Assembly (NCBI RefSeq): GCF_009363795.1
Contig: NZ_CP045420.1
Location: forward strand, 2,833,001-2,897,000
Direction: 5' to 3'
Source: Palleronia sp. THAF1
Lineage (GTDB): Bacteria; Pseudomonadota; Alphaproteobacteria; Rhodobacterales; Rhodobacteraceae
DNA: 64,000 nt
Shown: in pieces, positions 47,055 through 55,293 of the stretch
How the letters are laid out: each line of letters begins with the position of its first letter
Numbering within the stretch: position 1 is the first letter of the stretch
Made by a program: the position numbers and the translations under genes
Notes under the pieces: model-generated
What the model was told of the DNA's origin: nothing
The model's input: the letters and a program-made list of their open reading frames with translations, nothing else
Database searches by the model: none

Positions 47055-47681
47055 TCAGGCCGCCCGCGCTTCGGATGGGTCCAGAAGCCCTTCGGCCACC
47101 AGACGCTGCGCCCAGCCTTTTGCGCCGGTAAAGTGGTGCACCTGCCAGCCGCGCGCCTCTGCCGCCGCGATATTTTCGGGGCGGTCGTCGGTGAACAGGA
47201 TACGGGAGGGGTCCACGCCGGTGCGCTGTTCCAGCGCCTCGTAGATGCCCGCTTCGGGCTTCAAGATACCCAGATGACCAGACACCACGGCACCGTCGAA
47301 CTCGGCCAGCACCGGGTAAAGCACCTGCGCATAGTCGAACGTCTCGCGCCCGAAATTGGTCAGCGCCCAGACCGGCATCCCCTTGGCCCGAAGGGTGCGC
47401 ATCATGTCGACGCTGTCGTCGATCAGCGGGGCCGCCATCTTGTCCCAATGGGTGTGCCAAGACCGGATATCCTTGCCCCAGCGCGCGTAGGTCTGAGCCG
47501 TCTCCTCGACCGTTTCGGCCCAGGGCGCGCCCGCGTCGATGGACAGGTTCATCTTGTGCAACGGCACTTCGCGGAACATCCGCACGCGCGCCACACGCCC
47601 CATGGTGCGGTCGTAGAACCCTTCGGGATCCCAGTTCAGCAACACGTTGCCGATATCCAGCACCACCAGATCGACGCCCAT
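47055..47681 (-). CDS. HAD family hydrolase
   Basis: A 208-residue haloacid dehalogenase-type hydrolase, class HAD-IA. The nucleophile aspartate lies in VVLDIGNVLLNWD, motif II is TNFG, and motif IV is FTDDRPENIAAA. The DxGNVL form is common in phosphatases of the YihX type. It follows yaiI by one base on the same strand, so the fghA-yaiI-HAD genes are likely one operon. Substrate unknown. Confidence 0.88.
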   Translation of the reverse strand: MGVDLVVLDIGNVLLNWDPEGFYDRTMGRVARVRMFREVPLHKMNLSIDAGAPWAETVEETAQTYARWGKDIRSWHTHWDKMAAPLIDDSVDMMRTLRAKGMPVWALTNFGRETFDYAQVLYPVLAEFDGAVVSGHLGILKPEAGIYEALEQRTGVDPSRILFTDDRPENIAAAEARGWQVHHFTGAKGWAQRLVAEGLLDPSEARAA

Positions 47682-47682
47682 A

Positions 47683-48132
47683 TCAGCCCCCTTTCGCAGC
47701 CCTCACCGCGCGCTCCAGCGCGTCGGCGAACCGGCTGCGGTCCTGTTTCGAAAACGGGCGTCCACCGCCCTGACGGAACGGGTCCGCGGCGCGAAGGTCT
47801 GTCATCAGGTCGCGGGTCGCAAGCGCCTGACCGACGTTCCTTTCGGTCAATGCCTCTCCATCCGGCTTCAACACGCGGGCCCCCGCCGACACGGCCTTCG
47901 CGGCAAGCGGGATATCGCTGGTGATTACAACGTCACCGGGCCCACAGCGGTCTGCGATCCACATATCGGCCACGTCCGCACCGTGATCGACGTAGACCAT
48001 CTGGATCAGCGGATTGTTCGAAGGTCGCAGCCCCCCGTTTGAGACCATCGCGACTTCCACCTTGTGGCGTGTCGCGACCGTCTCGACCTCGGCCTTCACC
48101 GGGCAGGCATCGGCGTCGACGAAAATAGTCAC
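47683..48132 (-). CDS. YaiI/YqxD family protein (DUF188, PIN-like)
   Basis: A 149-residue protein of the YaiI/YqxD family with the VDADACPVKAE start that gives the acidic site, and HGADVADMWIAD in the middle. These proteins are PIN-like and may be nucleases, untested. The start is GTG at 48132, which overlaps the fghA stop (GTGA). The gene lies in a run fghA-yaiI-HAD. Confidence 0.88.
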   Translation of the reverse strand: MTIFVDADACPVKAEVETVATRHKVEVAMVSNGGLRPSNNPLIQMVYVDHGADVADMWIADRCGPGDVVITSDIPLAAKAVSAGARVLKPDGEALTERNVGQALATRDLMTDLRAADPFRQGGGRPFSKQDRSRFADALERAVRAAKGG

Positions 48133-48962
48133 CGATACAGCTCTTCGGCGTGAAAGCGCAGGTGGTCTTCGATGAAGGACGACACGAAGAAATAGCTGTG
48201 GTCGTAGCCCGGTTGCAGACGGAAAACGCCCTGCTGCTTGCGCTCTGCCATCGCGTCGGCCAGCGCGCGCACCTTCAGTTTTTCCCAAAACTGGTCGTCG
48301 GTTCCCGTATCCACCAGCACCGGCCCGTCAAACCCTTTGGAGCGCATCACCTCGGACGCGTCATGCGGCGCCCATTTCGAATGGTCCTCGCCCAGATACA
48401 GCCCCAGCTGGCGCGTGCCCCAGTCGCTGTCCATCGTCCGGCTCATGGGCGAAAATGCCGAGATGGAGCGATAGCGTTCGCGCCCCAGACCCATCCCGAT
48501 CGTCAGCGCGCCGTGCCCTCCCATCGAGTGGCCGGTGATCGCCTGGCGGTCCATGTCCAGCGCGAACTCGGACCCGACCAGCGCAGGCAACTCTTCGGTT
48601 ACATAGTCCCACATATTGAAGTGCTTGGCCCAAGGCGCTTCGGTCGCGTTCACATAGTAGGACGCGCCCTGCCCCATATCGAAGCTGTCGTCATCCGCCA
48701 CGCCTTCGCCGCGCGGCGAGGTGTCGGGGAATACCAGCGCGATCCCGAATTCCGACGCCCAAGCCTGCGCGCCCGCCTTTGTCATCGCGTTCTCATGCGT
48801 GCAGGTCAGGCCCGACAGGAACCACAGCACCGGCACCGGGCCGGTCCGCGCCTCTTCCGGCAGGAACAGGCCGAAGGTCATATCACAGGCACAGGCCTTG
48901 CTGGCGTGGGTGTAGACCCCTTGCGTGCCGCCGAAGCAGGCGTTCTCGGACTTCGTTTCCAT
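48129..48962 (-). CDS. fghA: S-formylglutathione hydrolase
   Basis: A 277-residue serine esterase that hydrolyses S-formylglutathione in glutathione-dependent formaldehyde oxidation. The nucleophile is S146 in GHSMGG, and the oxyanion segment FLSGLTCTHEN is typical. I chose ATG 48962 because GAAGAGGG lies nine bases upstream; ATG 48971 abuts that site and is less likely. Formaldehyde dehydrogenase (adhC) is not adjacent, which is unusual. The gene is divergent from a TetR regulator. Confidence 0.93.
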   Translation of the reverse strand: METKSENACFGGTQGVYTHASKACACDMTFGLFLPEEARTGPVPVLWFLSGLTCTHENAMTKAGAQAWASEFGIALVFPDTSPRGEGVADDDSFDMGQGASYYVNATEAPWAKHFNMWDYVTEELPALVGSEFALDMDRQAITGHSMGGHGALTIGMGLGRERYRSISAFSPMSRTMDSDWGTRQLGLYLGEDHSKWAPHDASEVMRSKGFDGPVLVDTGTDDQFWEKLKVRALADAMAERKQQGVFRLQPGYDHSYFFVSSFIEDHLRFHAEELYR

Positions 48963-49083
48963 GACTGTCATCCCTCTTCTGACGGTGCCGCACCATGGAG
49001 CGCGCGTCGGGCGCCGGTCAACCGACGCGGCAGCCCAGAGCGACAGAGTGCTTGATGAAAGACGGCGGACAGACCATCTTAAG

Positions 49084-49099
49084 TGAACCGCCGCGTTCA
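49084..49099. promoter_or_regulatory. Inverted repeat, possible TetR operator
   Basis: A perfect 5-bp repeat TGAAC-N6-GTTCA lies at 49084-49099 between the divergent fghA and tetR genes. A possible -10 TATAAG lies at 49114-49119. Position and symmetry fit autoregulation by the TetR protein; not proven. Confidence 0.4.
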
Positions 49100-49127
49100 G
49101 TTTGGCGGACCAGTATAAGGCAGGTGC

Positions 49128-49751
49128 ATGACCGTCGAATCGCAGATCAAGAAGGGTCGCAAGTACGATCAGGTGATCGACGGAGCCCGCACCGTCTTCA
49201 TGGCCGACGGGTTCGAAGGCGCGACCGTCGACTCCATCGCCAAATGCGCAGGCGTGTCGAAGGCCACGCTATACAGCTACTTCGCCGACAAACGCCTGCT
49301 GTTCATGGAAGTCGCCACCTGTGAGTGTGGCAAGCAGGCGACTGCGGCCATCGACAGCCTGAACATGTCCCGCCCCCCGGCAGAGGTGCTGCACACCGCG
49401 GGCACCCATATGCTGGGGTTCATGCTGTCAGAGTTCGGGCAGCGCGTATTCCGCATCTGCGTGGCCGAAACCGACCGCTTCCCGGAATTAGGCCAACGCT
49501 TCTGGGAATCCGGGCCAGGTCAGGTGGAAACCACACTGCGGCGCTACTTCACCCAAGCCATCGAACGGGGCGAGTTGAGGATCGAGGATACCTCGCTCGC
49601 CGCACATCAGTTCGCCGAGCTATGCAAGGCAGAACTGTTCCCTCGGCTGGTCTTCGGGATGCAGACCGAGTTTTCAGAAGCCGAGCGCGAACGCGTCGTC
49701 GATGGCGCGGTCCAGATGTTCATGGCGCGGTACGGCACGCAGAAACAATAG
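49128..49751 (+). CDS. TetR family transcriptional regulator
   Basis: A 207-residue regulator with an N-terminal helix-turn-helix (ATVDSIAKCAGVSKATLYSYF, the YSYF form of the TetR signature) and a variable ligand-binding domain. It is divergent from fghA, so it may regulate that gene, or itself through the inverted repeat at 49084-49099. Three cysteines are near or within the ligand domain (C63 and C65 region). Its inducer is unknown. Confidence 0.9.
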   Translation: MTVESQIKKGRKYDQVIDGARTVFMADGFEGATVDSIAKCAGVSKATLYSYFADKRLLFMEVATCECGKQATAAIDSLNMSRPPAEVLHTAGTHMLGFMLSEFGQRVFRICVAETDRFPELGQRFWESGPGQVETTLRRYFTQAIERGELRIEDTSLAAHQFAELCKAELFPRLVFGMQTEFSEAERERVVDGAVQMFMARYGTQKQ

Positions 49752-50017
49752 GCCGTGATCCAGGCATTGTTCACAAAACAAAAAATAGTCACGTTCCGCT
49801 GAAATTTCTCCATTCCAAAATTTATCATTCAGTCTCAATTACAAGTATTAATAAATCTTTATTCTTTATAAGAAATTTTCGGGAGGCATACTTATTTAAC
49901 TTTGAGGGCACGGCGAATCGCCTCAGGGTTGCATCACGCAACTGCCATATGACGTGGGGACGATGGCGGTTGACTTAGTGTAACCGCGCATCTTGTGCGC
50001 CATGGTAGGAGCTTATC
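49752..50017. other. AT-rich intergenic island before the Hint-domain gene
   Basis: About 160 bases from roughly 49780 to 49940 are clearly AT-rich against the GC-rich surroundings, with runs like AAAATTTATCA and ATTAATAAATC. No convincing open reading frame or RNA gene is seen here. Near the end an inverted repeat 49986-49990 with 49996-50000 lies just before the next gene. It may hold promoter elements for the Hint gene or be a sign of transfer. Confidence 0.6.
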
Positions 50018-51043
50018 ATGCCCACTCGTACTCGCACGATTGACGACCTCGACCGGTTCAACGGAAGCCTTGTTCAGCTGAACAACAACGTAATTCTCTC
50101 ATCCTTCACCAGCGTCGCACCACGGACCGCGACCTTTCAGGATGACGACGGCGATTTCCTGTTCGAAGCGCCGCCAGAAAATGGAACGCTTGGAGGGGCA
50201 GAGATTCTGTCCGCAACCAGCGGCACCGCCTCGGCCGGTATCACTCTTCTGGGTATTACGATCAGTGCGTCCAGCCCGGTCAACGTGAACGTGTATGAAA
50301 CGACAGACGGCACCTTCGTGGAATACCCGGATGGCGACCGCGCCGCACTGCTGAACGGCCTCTTGTCCAACATAACGAACCCGCTTCTCAGACCGCTGCT
50401 GGGCAACAACCCGCTACAGTTCCTTGAACAGAACGCCCTTCTGACCTTCAACCTAGGCAACGATGTTGCCATTCCGGTCTGCTTCGGCGCCGACACCGGG
50501 ATCGCCACCCGATCCGGTGAGATCATGGCCGGCAATCTGCGGCCCGGAGACGAGATCATCACCCGCGACCATGGCTACCAGAAGCTCCGCTGGGTCGGAG
50601 CGCGAACGGTGAGGGCGATCGGTGCCTTCGCCCCAATCCGGTTTGCGGCCGGTTCGATCAACAACACCGAAGCCATGGTCCTGTCGCCGGAACATCGCGT
50701 GCTGATCTCCGGTCGGGAAGCCGAACTTCTGTTCGGAGAGCCAGAGGTTTTCGTTGCGGCCAAGCACCTTGTCGGCCTGCCCGGAGTGAAGCGCAAGACG
50801 GGCGGTTTGATCAGGTACGTGCATTTCATGTTTGAAAGACACGAAATCGTCTTCGCGAATGGCACCTGTTGTGAATCGTTCTACCCAGGCGATATCGCAC
50901 TGAACGCCTGCGAGCAGAACCAGCGTGAGGAAATCTTCTCTCTGTTTCCCGAACTACGCGGCAATGTCGATATCAACTACACCATCGCCCGCCGCAGTCT
51001 TAAGCGGTTCGAGGCAAAAGCGCTGCGTCAGATGGCGTGGTAG
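50018..51043 (+). CDS. Hint (Hedgehog/intein) domain protein
   Basis: A 341-residue protein with an N-terminal part of about 150 residues of unknown fold and a Hint_2-type domain beginning at C155 in VCFGADTGIATRSG. Typical downstream features are LRPGDEIITRD, RWVGARTVRAIG and LSPEHRVLI. These domains self-cleave or splice in relatives, but many bacterial forms are attached to secreted, calcium-binding or adhesion proteins. The N-terminal part has no recognisable RTX repeats. TAGGAGC precedes the start. It follows an AT-rich gap and is the most unusual gene in this half of the window. Confidence 0.85.
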   Translation: MPTRTRTIDDLDRFNGSLVQLNNNVILSSFTSVAPRTATFQDDDGDFLFEAPPENGTLGGAEILSATSGTASAGITLLGITISASSPVNVNVYETTDGTFVEYPDGDRAALLNGLLSNITNPLLRPLLGNNPLQFLEQNALLTFNLGNDVAIPVCFGADTGIATRSGEIMAGNLRPGDEIITRDHGYQKLRWVGARTVRAIGAFAPIRFAAGSINNTEAMVLSPEHRVLISGREAELLFGEPEVFVAAKHLVGLPGVKRKTGGLIRYVHFMFERHEIVFANGTCCESFYPGDIALNACEQNQREEIFSLFPELRGNVDINYTIARRSLKRFEAKALRQMAW

Positions 51044-51104
51044 CGCCCTACCCGGCAGGAGGGTCGCGAGAGCGACCTTCCCGTTCATCATCATGTGAAG
51101 ATGG

Positions 51105-51851
51105 TCAGTCCACGCGCCGGATGTGTAGCTGGTTGCCGATCTTCTTGGCCTCGAACCGCTTCAGCTCCATCACCAGATCGCTCAGCTTGCGCTTGCCGTA
51201 GGTGCGGGTGTCGAAGTCGGGGTGCTCTGCGGTGATGTATTGGCCGATCTGACCCATCGCGTACCACTCGTCGTCCTGTTCGATCCGGTCCATCGCCTGC
51301 AGGATAAGGGGCACCGCCTCAATGGGTGCGACCTTGCCGGACACCGTGGCGCTTGGCGCACGTCCACTTTCGGCGGCCTTGGGCTGCACCGGCTCGTCCA
51401 CGATGTTCTCGATCAGGATGAAACGGTTGCACACGTTGCGCAGCGCTTCCGGGGCCTTCTTCTCGCCGATGCCGATCACATCCAGGCCGTTTTCGCGCAC
51501 GCGGTTGGCCAGCGCAGTGAAATCCGAGTCCGATGACACCAGAACGAACCCGTCGAAGCGGCCCGTGTGCAAAATATCCATCGCGTCAATCACCAGCCCG
51601 ATGTCGGACGCGTTCTTGCCCACGGTGTTCGCGGTTTCCTGATGCGCCACAAGGCCAAGGTCGCGCACCACCTTCGACCAGTTGTTCAGCCGACCCGACG
51701 ACCAGTCGCCATAGACCCGCCGCAATGCCGGTTCGCCGAAAGACGTGATCTCTTTCAGGATCGGCGCCGCATATTTCGCGGGGATGTTGTCGGCGTCGAT
51801 CAGGACGGCGTAAAGTGGACGGCTGCGGCGGTCGCGGTCACGTTCGGGCAT
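51105..51851 (-). CDS. NYN domain protein with OST-HTH/LOTUS domain
   Basis: A 248-residue protein with an N-terminal NYN nuclease-like domain (LIDADNIPAKY with D19 and D21; SSDSDF further on) and a C-terminal OST-HTH/LOTUS domain (GQIGQYITAEHPDFDTRTYG and FEAKKIGNQLHIRR). It is of the LabA/DUF88 type and may be an RNase. ATG 51851 has AAGAGG upstream; the longer frame to 52199 is antisense to the lipoprotein gene. RNA target unknown. Confidence 0.9.
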   Translation of the reverse strand: MPERDRDRRSRPLYAVLIDADNIPAKYAAPILKEITSFGEPALRRVYGDWSSGRLNNWSKVVRDLGLVAHQETANTVGKNASDIGLVIDAMDILHTGRFDGFVLVSSDSDFTALANRVRENGLDVIGIGEKKAPEALRNVCNRFILIENIVDEPVQPKAAESGRAPSATVSGKVAPIEAVPLILQAMDRIEQDDEWYAMGQIGQYITAEHPDFDTRTYGKRKLSDLVMELKRFEAKKIGNQLHIRRVD

Positions 51852-51960
51852 GGGGCCTCTTCTTGGTAGGGACAGCACTTTACGCCTGCGCCAGCGGTCG
51901 GGTCTTGTCAAACCCCCGTGAGCCTCTTGCCGCTGCACCCTGCGCGTGCAGATTGGGGGC

Positions 51961-52296
51961 ATGACAGGATCGATCCATAAATTCGCGGTGTGCCTTGCGA
52001 TGGCGGGGATGCTGGCGGCGTGCCAGCCGGAACCGCCAGCGCCGACGGAGACCTCCGAGTCGGCCCAGCCGAAGGGCAAGGCCGAAAAGGCGACAGAAGA
52101 CCTTAGCGGTTGCGCGCCCGCCAGTTTCAACGGGCGCGCCCGGATGGGAACGCCGGTCGACCAGATCGATGCGACCGGCCCGGACGGGCGGCGCGTCATA
52201 CGGCCGGGTCAGATGGTGACGATGGATTATCTTGCCGGTCGGCTGAACCTGGTCGTGGACGGCGCGGGCAACCTGACCCGCGCCTACTGCGGCTAA
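51961..52296 (+). CDS. I78-type peptidase inhibitor-like lipoprotein
   Basis: A 111-residue lipoprotein (lipobox LAAC) with the I78 family pattern near the C-terminus: a short domain ending RAYCG and containing ATGPDGRRVIRPGQMVTMDYLAGRLNL split as DxRP-like and a final Cys-Gly. Members are elastase-type serine protease inhibitors in some bacteria. ATG 51961 is preceded by GGGGG; an upstream GTG at 51946 is less likely. It is divergent from the NYN gene and convergent with the GST. Confidence 0.78.
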   Translation: MTGSIHKFAVCLAMAGMLAACQPEPPAPTETSESAQPKGKAEKATEDLSGCAPASFNGRARMGTPVDQIDATGPDGRRVIRPGQMVTMDYLAGRLNLVVDGAGNLTRAYCG

Positions 52297-52299
52297 CCG

Positions 52300-52932
52300 C
52301 TAGCCCATATCCGGTTCTGTCGCGGCGAAGTCGCTATCCTTCGACAGACGCTCCCACCAGTCGGTCAGGCCACCGGCTTCGAGCAGCTCCGATCCGTGGG
52401 GCGTCATGTTCGTGTAGAAGACAAGCGGCCCAAGGTAGTAGTCGGCCATCGAGCAATGCGCGCCCGCCAGCCAGTCGTCGCCATTACGGATCTCGCCCAC
52501 CAGCTTCATGAATTTTTTCGCCTGATCCAGCGTCTCGTGATGCTGCTCTTCACTGGGGTTGCCGATGAAGTCCGGCTTGATGTGGTAGAAGGTGACGCCA
52601 ATGAGCGCGTCGTAGCCGTAGCCGTGGATCAGTGACACGATTTCCTGCGCGCGCGCCTTGTCCCACGCACTTTCAGGGATGGCCGAGGGGCCGTCGTAGG
52701 CCGCTTCCAGATAGGTGACGATGGCATCGGTCTCGCGCAGGCGGTGGCCGTCGATGTCCAGCACTGGCACCTTGCCGAAGGGGTGCCGTTCCAGATGTTC
52801 GGGCTGGCGCGGTTCGCCTTCCAACACGTTCACAGGGTTCTGGTCGTAGTCGACGCCCTTGCGGCGCAGGATGATGCGGGCGGTGCGGACATAGGTCGAG
52901 CCGCTGAAACCGTGCAGCATGGTGTCAGGCAT
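52300..52932 (-). CDS. Glutathione S-transferase family protein
   Basis: A 210-residue GST with the N-terminal thioredoxin-like domain (FSGSTYVRTARIILRRKG, GKVPVLDIDG, ETDAIVTYLEA). GGAGG lies seven bases before its ATG. Class and substrate unknown. It is downstream of imuB on the same strand with about 50 bases between. Confidence 0.88.
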   Translation of the reverse strand: MPDTMLHGFSGSTYVRTARIILRRKGVDYDQNPVNVLEGEPRQPEHLERHPFGKVPVLDIDGHRLRETDAIVTYLEAAYDGPSAIPESAWDKARAQEIVSLIHGYGYDALIGVTFYHIKPDFIGNPSEEQHHETLDQAKKFMKLVGEIRNGDDWLAGAHCSMADYYLGPLVFYTNMTPHGSELLEAGGLTDWWERLSKDSDFAATEPDMG

Positions 52933-52981
52933 GGGGGATCCTCCGTTGATCTGTTACACGGAACGGTAGCGCGCGCCGCGA

Positions 52982-54634
52982 TCAGGCAAAGGCCCCCTGG
53001 CAGAACCAGCCCGACGACAGGCCCGCACCATGGGCGTAATACATCCACAACCGATCGCCGCTGTCGCAAGTGACGCGCCAGTAGTCCCGCACGCCCGTGC
53101 GCCACGCCGGATCGTCCAGCCACCATTCGGGGGCGATGCGTTCCGGGCCGGTCGCCTCGATCAGTTCCAGATCACGGTTGCGCCAACGGAACGTGGGCGG
53201 CGGGCGGGGAGTATCTTCGGCGGTCACGGCCTCTGACGGCCAGATCAGATGCGGGCGCGGTACGGGGCTGCGGGGCCATTCCGTGGCGGGTTCGGACCAC
53301 GCGGCGGCAAGCACCTTTACCTCTTTTTCCGGGATGTGGCTGTCGGCAGGATGCTGGCGCGTGATCCGCTCCAGCCCCACGCGCGCGCCCAGCCGCCCGA
53401 TCAGATCGTCCATCGGCGTGCCCGTCAGCCGGGCCACCGCATCCTCTGCCGCCTCGGCATGGCCGCGATGCTGACGTTCGGAAACGGGTTCGGTCACATG
53501 GGCCTCTATCCGCACGCAGTCGATGCCGAAACCGGCCTCGATCTCGGGCACCTTCATCGCCAGAAGCGGGCGCAGGCGGTCGGGATCATGGGCGGGCCGG
53601 GCCAGCCCGACCTCTGCCACGCCCATCGTGTGATCGGTGCGATGACACTCCAGCCGCACCCGCCGCGCGCCGCGCCCATTGTCGCGCAGCTTGTCGCACA
53701 GGGCCGGCAGCAGGCGGTCGATGGCGGCCATCACGTCAGCTTCCAACCCGATAGGCTCTGGCAGCGTCAGACGCACGGCGAACCGCACCTCTGGTGCGGC
53801 GGGCGACACCGGTTCCGGCGCGGTGCCCAGCGCCTGATCCAGTCGCTGCACCAGCGCCTGCCCGAACCGCCGGGCCAGCGCGGCACGGGGCTGACCCGCC
53901 AGATCATCGACCCGGCGCAGGCCCAGACGGCCCAGTTCGGCCACCGTGTTCGCGTCCAGCCGCAACGCCGCAACCGGCAGCGCGGCCAGCGCGCCATGCA
54001 TCTTGCCGGGTGGGGCGATGCGTCCCTCTGGCCGCGTCTGGTCCCGTATCTGGGGGGCGTCTCCGCCCCGCTCCCACTGCCGCCGCTTGGCCGCGCGGGA
54101 TCGGGTGGCAGGGGCCTCCATGTCGATGGCATCGCCCGACCGGCTGCTGCCAGCCCGCCGCCCGGCATAGCGCGACAATGCCCAAGCCGCGCCCACCGTA
54201 TCGGCGATGCCCGCCTGCACCGACAGGCCCAGATCAGCGCAGTCCTGTTCCACCTGCGCCAGCAACTCGGCCTCTCCGCCGAACAGATGGGCGCAGCCTG
54301 TCAGGTCCACGATCAACGCGTCGGGGGCCTCTTCCGCGACCCAAGGGCTGAACTTGCCTGCCCAACGGCGCAGCGCGGCCAGGAACGCGGTGTCGGCTGG
54401 CGCGCTATGCCAGCGGGTCGTCAGGCCCGGACAGGCGGCCATCGCGTCGCGCAAGCCCTGCCCGCGCGACAGGCCCGCTGCCGAAGCCTCTCTCGACAGG
54501 CTGACAAGCACCTGCGCCCCGCCCCGGTCGGCGACCACGGCGAAGGGCGCGCCCATGGGATCACCCATGCGGCGCAAAAGGCGCTCTGCCCCCATGCGGG
54601 GAAACCAGAGCGAGAGGATACGACGATGTGCCAT
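52982..54634 (-). CDS. imuB: ImuB, Y-family polymerase-like SOS mutagenesis protein
   Basis: A 550-residue ImuB, a Y-family DNA polymerase relative that lacks the catalytic acidic residues and links ImuA and DnaE2 to the beta clamp in mutagenic SOS repair. Visible features are an N-terminal polymerase-like fold (LSLWFPRMGAERLLRR, IVDLTGCAHLFGG), a long hydrophobic C-terminal tail with a WWLDDPAWRTGVRDYWRV region, and a probable clamp-binding segment. ATG 54634 is used because a LexA box is 28 bases upstream. No imuA or dnaE2 is adjacent, which is unusual for this gene. Confidence 0.9.
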   Translation of the reverse strand: MAHRRILSLWFPRMGAERLLRRMGDPMGAPFAVVADRGGAQVLVSLSREASAAGLSRGQGLRDAMAACPGLTTRWHSAPADTAFLAALRRWAGKFSPWVAEEAPDALIVDLTGCAHLFGGEAELLAQVEQDCADLGLSVQAGIADTVGAAWALSRYAGRRAGSSRSGDAIDMEAPATRSRAAKRRQWERGGDAPQIRDQTRPEGRIAPPGKMHGALAALPVAALRLDANTVAELGRLGLRRVDDLAGQPRAALARRFGQALVQRLDQALGTAPEPVSPAAPEVRFAVRLTLPEPIGLEADVMAAIDRLLPALCDKLRDNGRGARRVRLECHRTDHTMGVAEVGLARPAHDPDRLRPLLAMKVPEIEAGFGIDCVRIEAHVTEPVSERQHRGHAEAAEDAVARLTGTPMDDLIGRLGARVGLERITRQHPADSHIPEKEVKVLAAAWSEPATEWPRSPVPRPHLIWPSEAVTAEDTPRPPPTFRWRNRDLELIEATGPERIAPEWWLDDPAWRTGVRDYWRVTCDSGDRLWMYYAHGAGLSSGWFCQGAFA

Positions 54635-54661
54635 GCGCGACTCCCGTGGCAGCGGAAATCT

Positions 54662-54676
54662 GTTCACTTTATGTTC
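54662..54676 (-). promoter_or_regulatory. LexA (SOS) box upstream of imuB
   Basis: The alphaproteobacterial LexA operator GTTC-N7-GTTC is exact: GTTC at 54662-54665 and GTTC at 54673-54676 with seven bases between (on the minus strand read as GAAC-N7-GAAC). It lies 28 bases before the imuB start, so imuB should be SOS-induced. Confidence 0.85.
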
Positions 54677-54954
54677 CATTAACTAAGCGAGGCGGGGATG
54701 CGGAGTCGAGTCCTTCAGCGCAAAGCACTGCGCATGACATTCGGTGGGGAGTGAGAGAGTGAAGTCCGATGCCGCGGCCCAAGCTGGGGGCAAGGAAGAC
54801 CGCGACACCGGTTAGCTATTCGCTATGATGGCACCTTGCCCCCGCCGCGTGACGACATGATGCCCATGCCAAGGTTTGATTAAGACGAAACCGTTGACAA
54901 TATCGCCCTCTTGCCAAGACCCGCACGGTCCCCCACGTTCAAGGGATGACCGTG
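54677..54954. other. Intergenic stretch between imuB and DUF2794 gene
   Basis: About 280 bases with no convincing gene. It is not long enough for imuA, the usual upstream partner of imuB. A GAGTCGAGTC repeat near 54701 and several G-rich runs are seen but I cannot assign a role. Promoters for imuB and for the DUF2794 gene must lie here. Confidence 0.6.
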
Positions 54955-55293
54955 ATGACCCCCACGCCGTTCCCCGGAAAACCCGACCCCCACGATCGGA
55001 CCGCCTTCGACCGGACCGAGTTGAACCTGATCCTGTCGCTTTACGGCCGCGCGGTCGCCGCCGGCATCTGGCGCGACTACGGGATGAGCTTTCTGCGCGA
55101 CGTCGCCGTCTTCTCGATCTTCCGCCGCAGCGCCGAGCATCCGATCTACCGCATTGAAAAGCGCCCCAAGCTGCGCAATCGGCAGGGAATGTATGCGGTC
55201 ATCGGCATGGACAACCAGATCCTGAAACGCGGCGCGGACCTGCGGTCGACCCTGTCGGTACTGGATCAGAAGCTGATCCGCGCCATCGACTAG
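54955..55293 (+). CDS. DUF2794 protein
   Basis: A 112-residue protein of the DUF2794 family, conserved in alphaproteobacteria, function unknown. Visible parts are FDRTELNLILSLYGRAV and a basic YRIEKRPKLRNRQG. I chose ATG 54955, nine bases after AAGGG; ATG 54946 abuts that site. The gene ends in a CTAG overlap with the NlpC/P60 gene. Confidence 0.82.
   Translation: MTPTPFPGKPDPHDRTAFDRTELNLILSLYGRAVAAGIWRDYGMSFLRDVAVFSIFRRSAEHPIYRIEKRPKLRNRQGMYAVIGMDNQILKRGADLRSTLSVLDQKLIRAID

Noticed and set aside
51044-51104. Terminator-like hairpin after the Hint gene.
   Set aside because: The stem is short and there is no T-run, so it was not called a terminator.
53249-54682. Long open frame on the plus strand (477 codons) opposite imuB.
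   Set aside because: It has no domain and overlaps imuB, which has family motifs and a LexA box.
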